Source: an uncultured Ruminococcus sp.
Lineage (GTDB): Bacteria > Bacillota_A > Clostridia > Oscillospirales > Ruminococcaceae
DNA length: 11,199 nucleotides
Direction of reading: 5' to 3'
Assembly (NCBI GenBank): GCA_946629405.1
Contig: CAMOXW010000050.1
Coordinates: forward strand, 1 to 11,199
The position numbers were made by a program, and so were the translations under genes. Positions 11,181-11,199 of the stretch are shown here, piece by piece (within the stretch, counting starts at the first letter, position 1; each line of letters starts with the position of its first letter). The notes beneath the pieces are model-generated. The model was not told the DNA's origin and did not search any database. It was given only the letters and a program-made list of their open reading frames with translations.

Positions 11181-11199
11181 GATAATTTCAGTGGAAGCG

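Noticed and set aside
1..11199. CRISPR arrays, tRNA or rRNA genes
   Set aside because: No regularly spaced direct repeats and no tRNA- or rRNA-like segments were seen on reading both strands. Short or divergent tRNAs cannot be fully excluded by eye.

Overview
The window looks like an accessory region of a Clostridia-class Firmicute chromosome, most likely a gut or rumen Ruminococcus-type member of the Oscillospiraceae. The signs are strong AGGAGG-type ribosome binding sites, sigma-A promoters with extended -10 boxes, a ClpC-like ATPase, a CwlD-like amidase, and large zinc-ribbon serine recombinases. Nothing here is specific enough to name a species.

Layout, left to right. (1) 1-1690: host-like genes. 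The second AAA+ module of a Clp unfoldase is cut by the window start. It converges, with abutting stop codons, on a Zn-amidase ORF whose apparent start codon lies inside a consensus promoter. (2) 1716-2713: a two-gene operon on the minus strand, with its own promoter and terminator. It encodes a DUF3990 (ADP-ribosyltransferase-like) protein and a partner whose gene overlaps it by 8 nt, arranged like a toxin-antitoxin pair. (3) 2727-4750: a large serine recombinase preceded by a 39-residue ORF. The recombinase stop codon lies inside a 168-bp MITE-like element with 22-bp terminal inverted repeats, followed by a terminator. (4) 4773-8797: a divergent pair. One gene encodes an about 975-residue HerA/FtsK-superfamily ATPase (minus strand). 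The other encodes a 276/277-residue protein of unknown family (plus strand). The intergenic region carries an attenuator-like hairpin and an operator-like dyad. (5) 8842-9548: a 24-bp perfect palindrome, a strong hairpin and a small resolvase/invertase-type serine recombinase. (6) 9581-10787: a complete retron transcription unit with promoter, msr-msd RNA closed by a 14-bp a1/a2 stem, reverse transcriptase and terminator. (7) 10791 to the right edge: a small acidic protein of unknown function, reaching or nearly reaching the window edge.

How it fits together. Two serine recombinases, a MITE, a probable toxin-antitoxin pair, a retron and a HerA-like ATPase packed into about 9 kb suggest a mobile or defence island next to host genes. 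The most notable items are the retron, which has no recognisable adjacent effector, and the HerA-like/unknown divergent pair, which matches no named system I know. Every joint function proposed between modules is inference; only the motifs, repeats and signals listed are seen directly.
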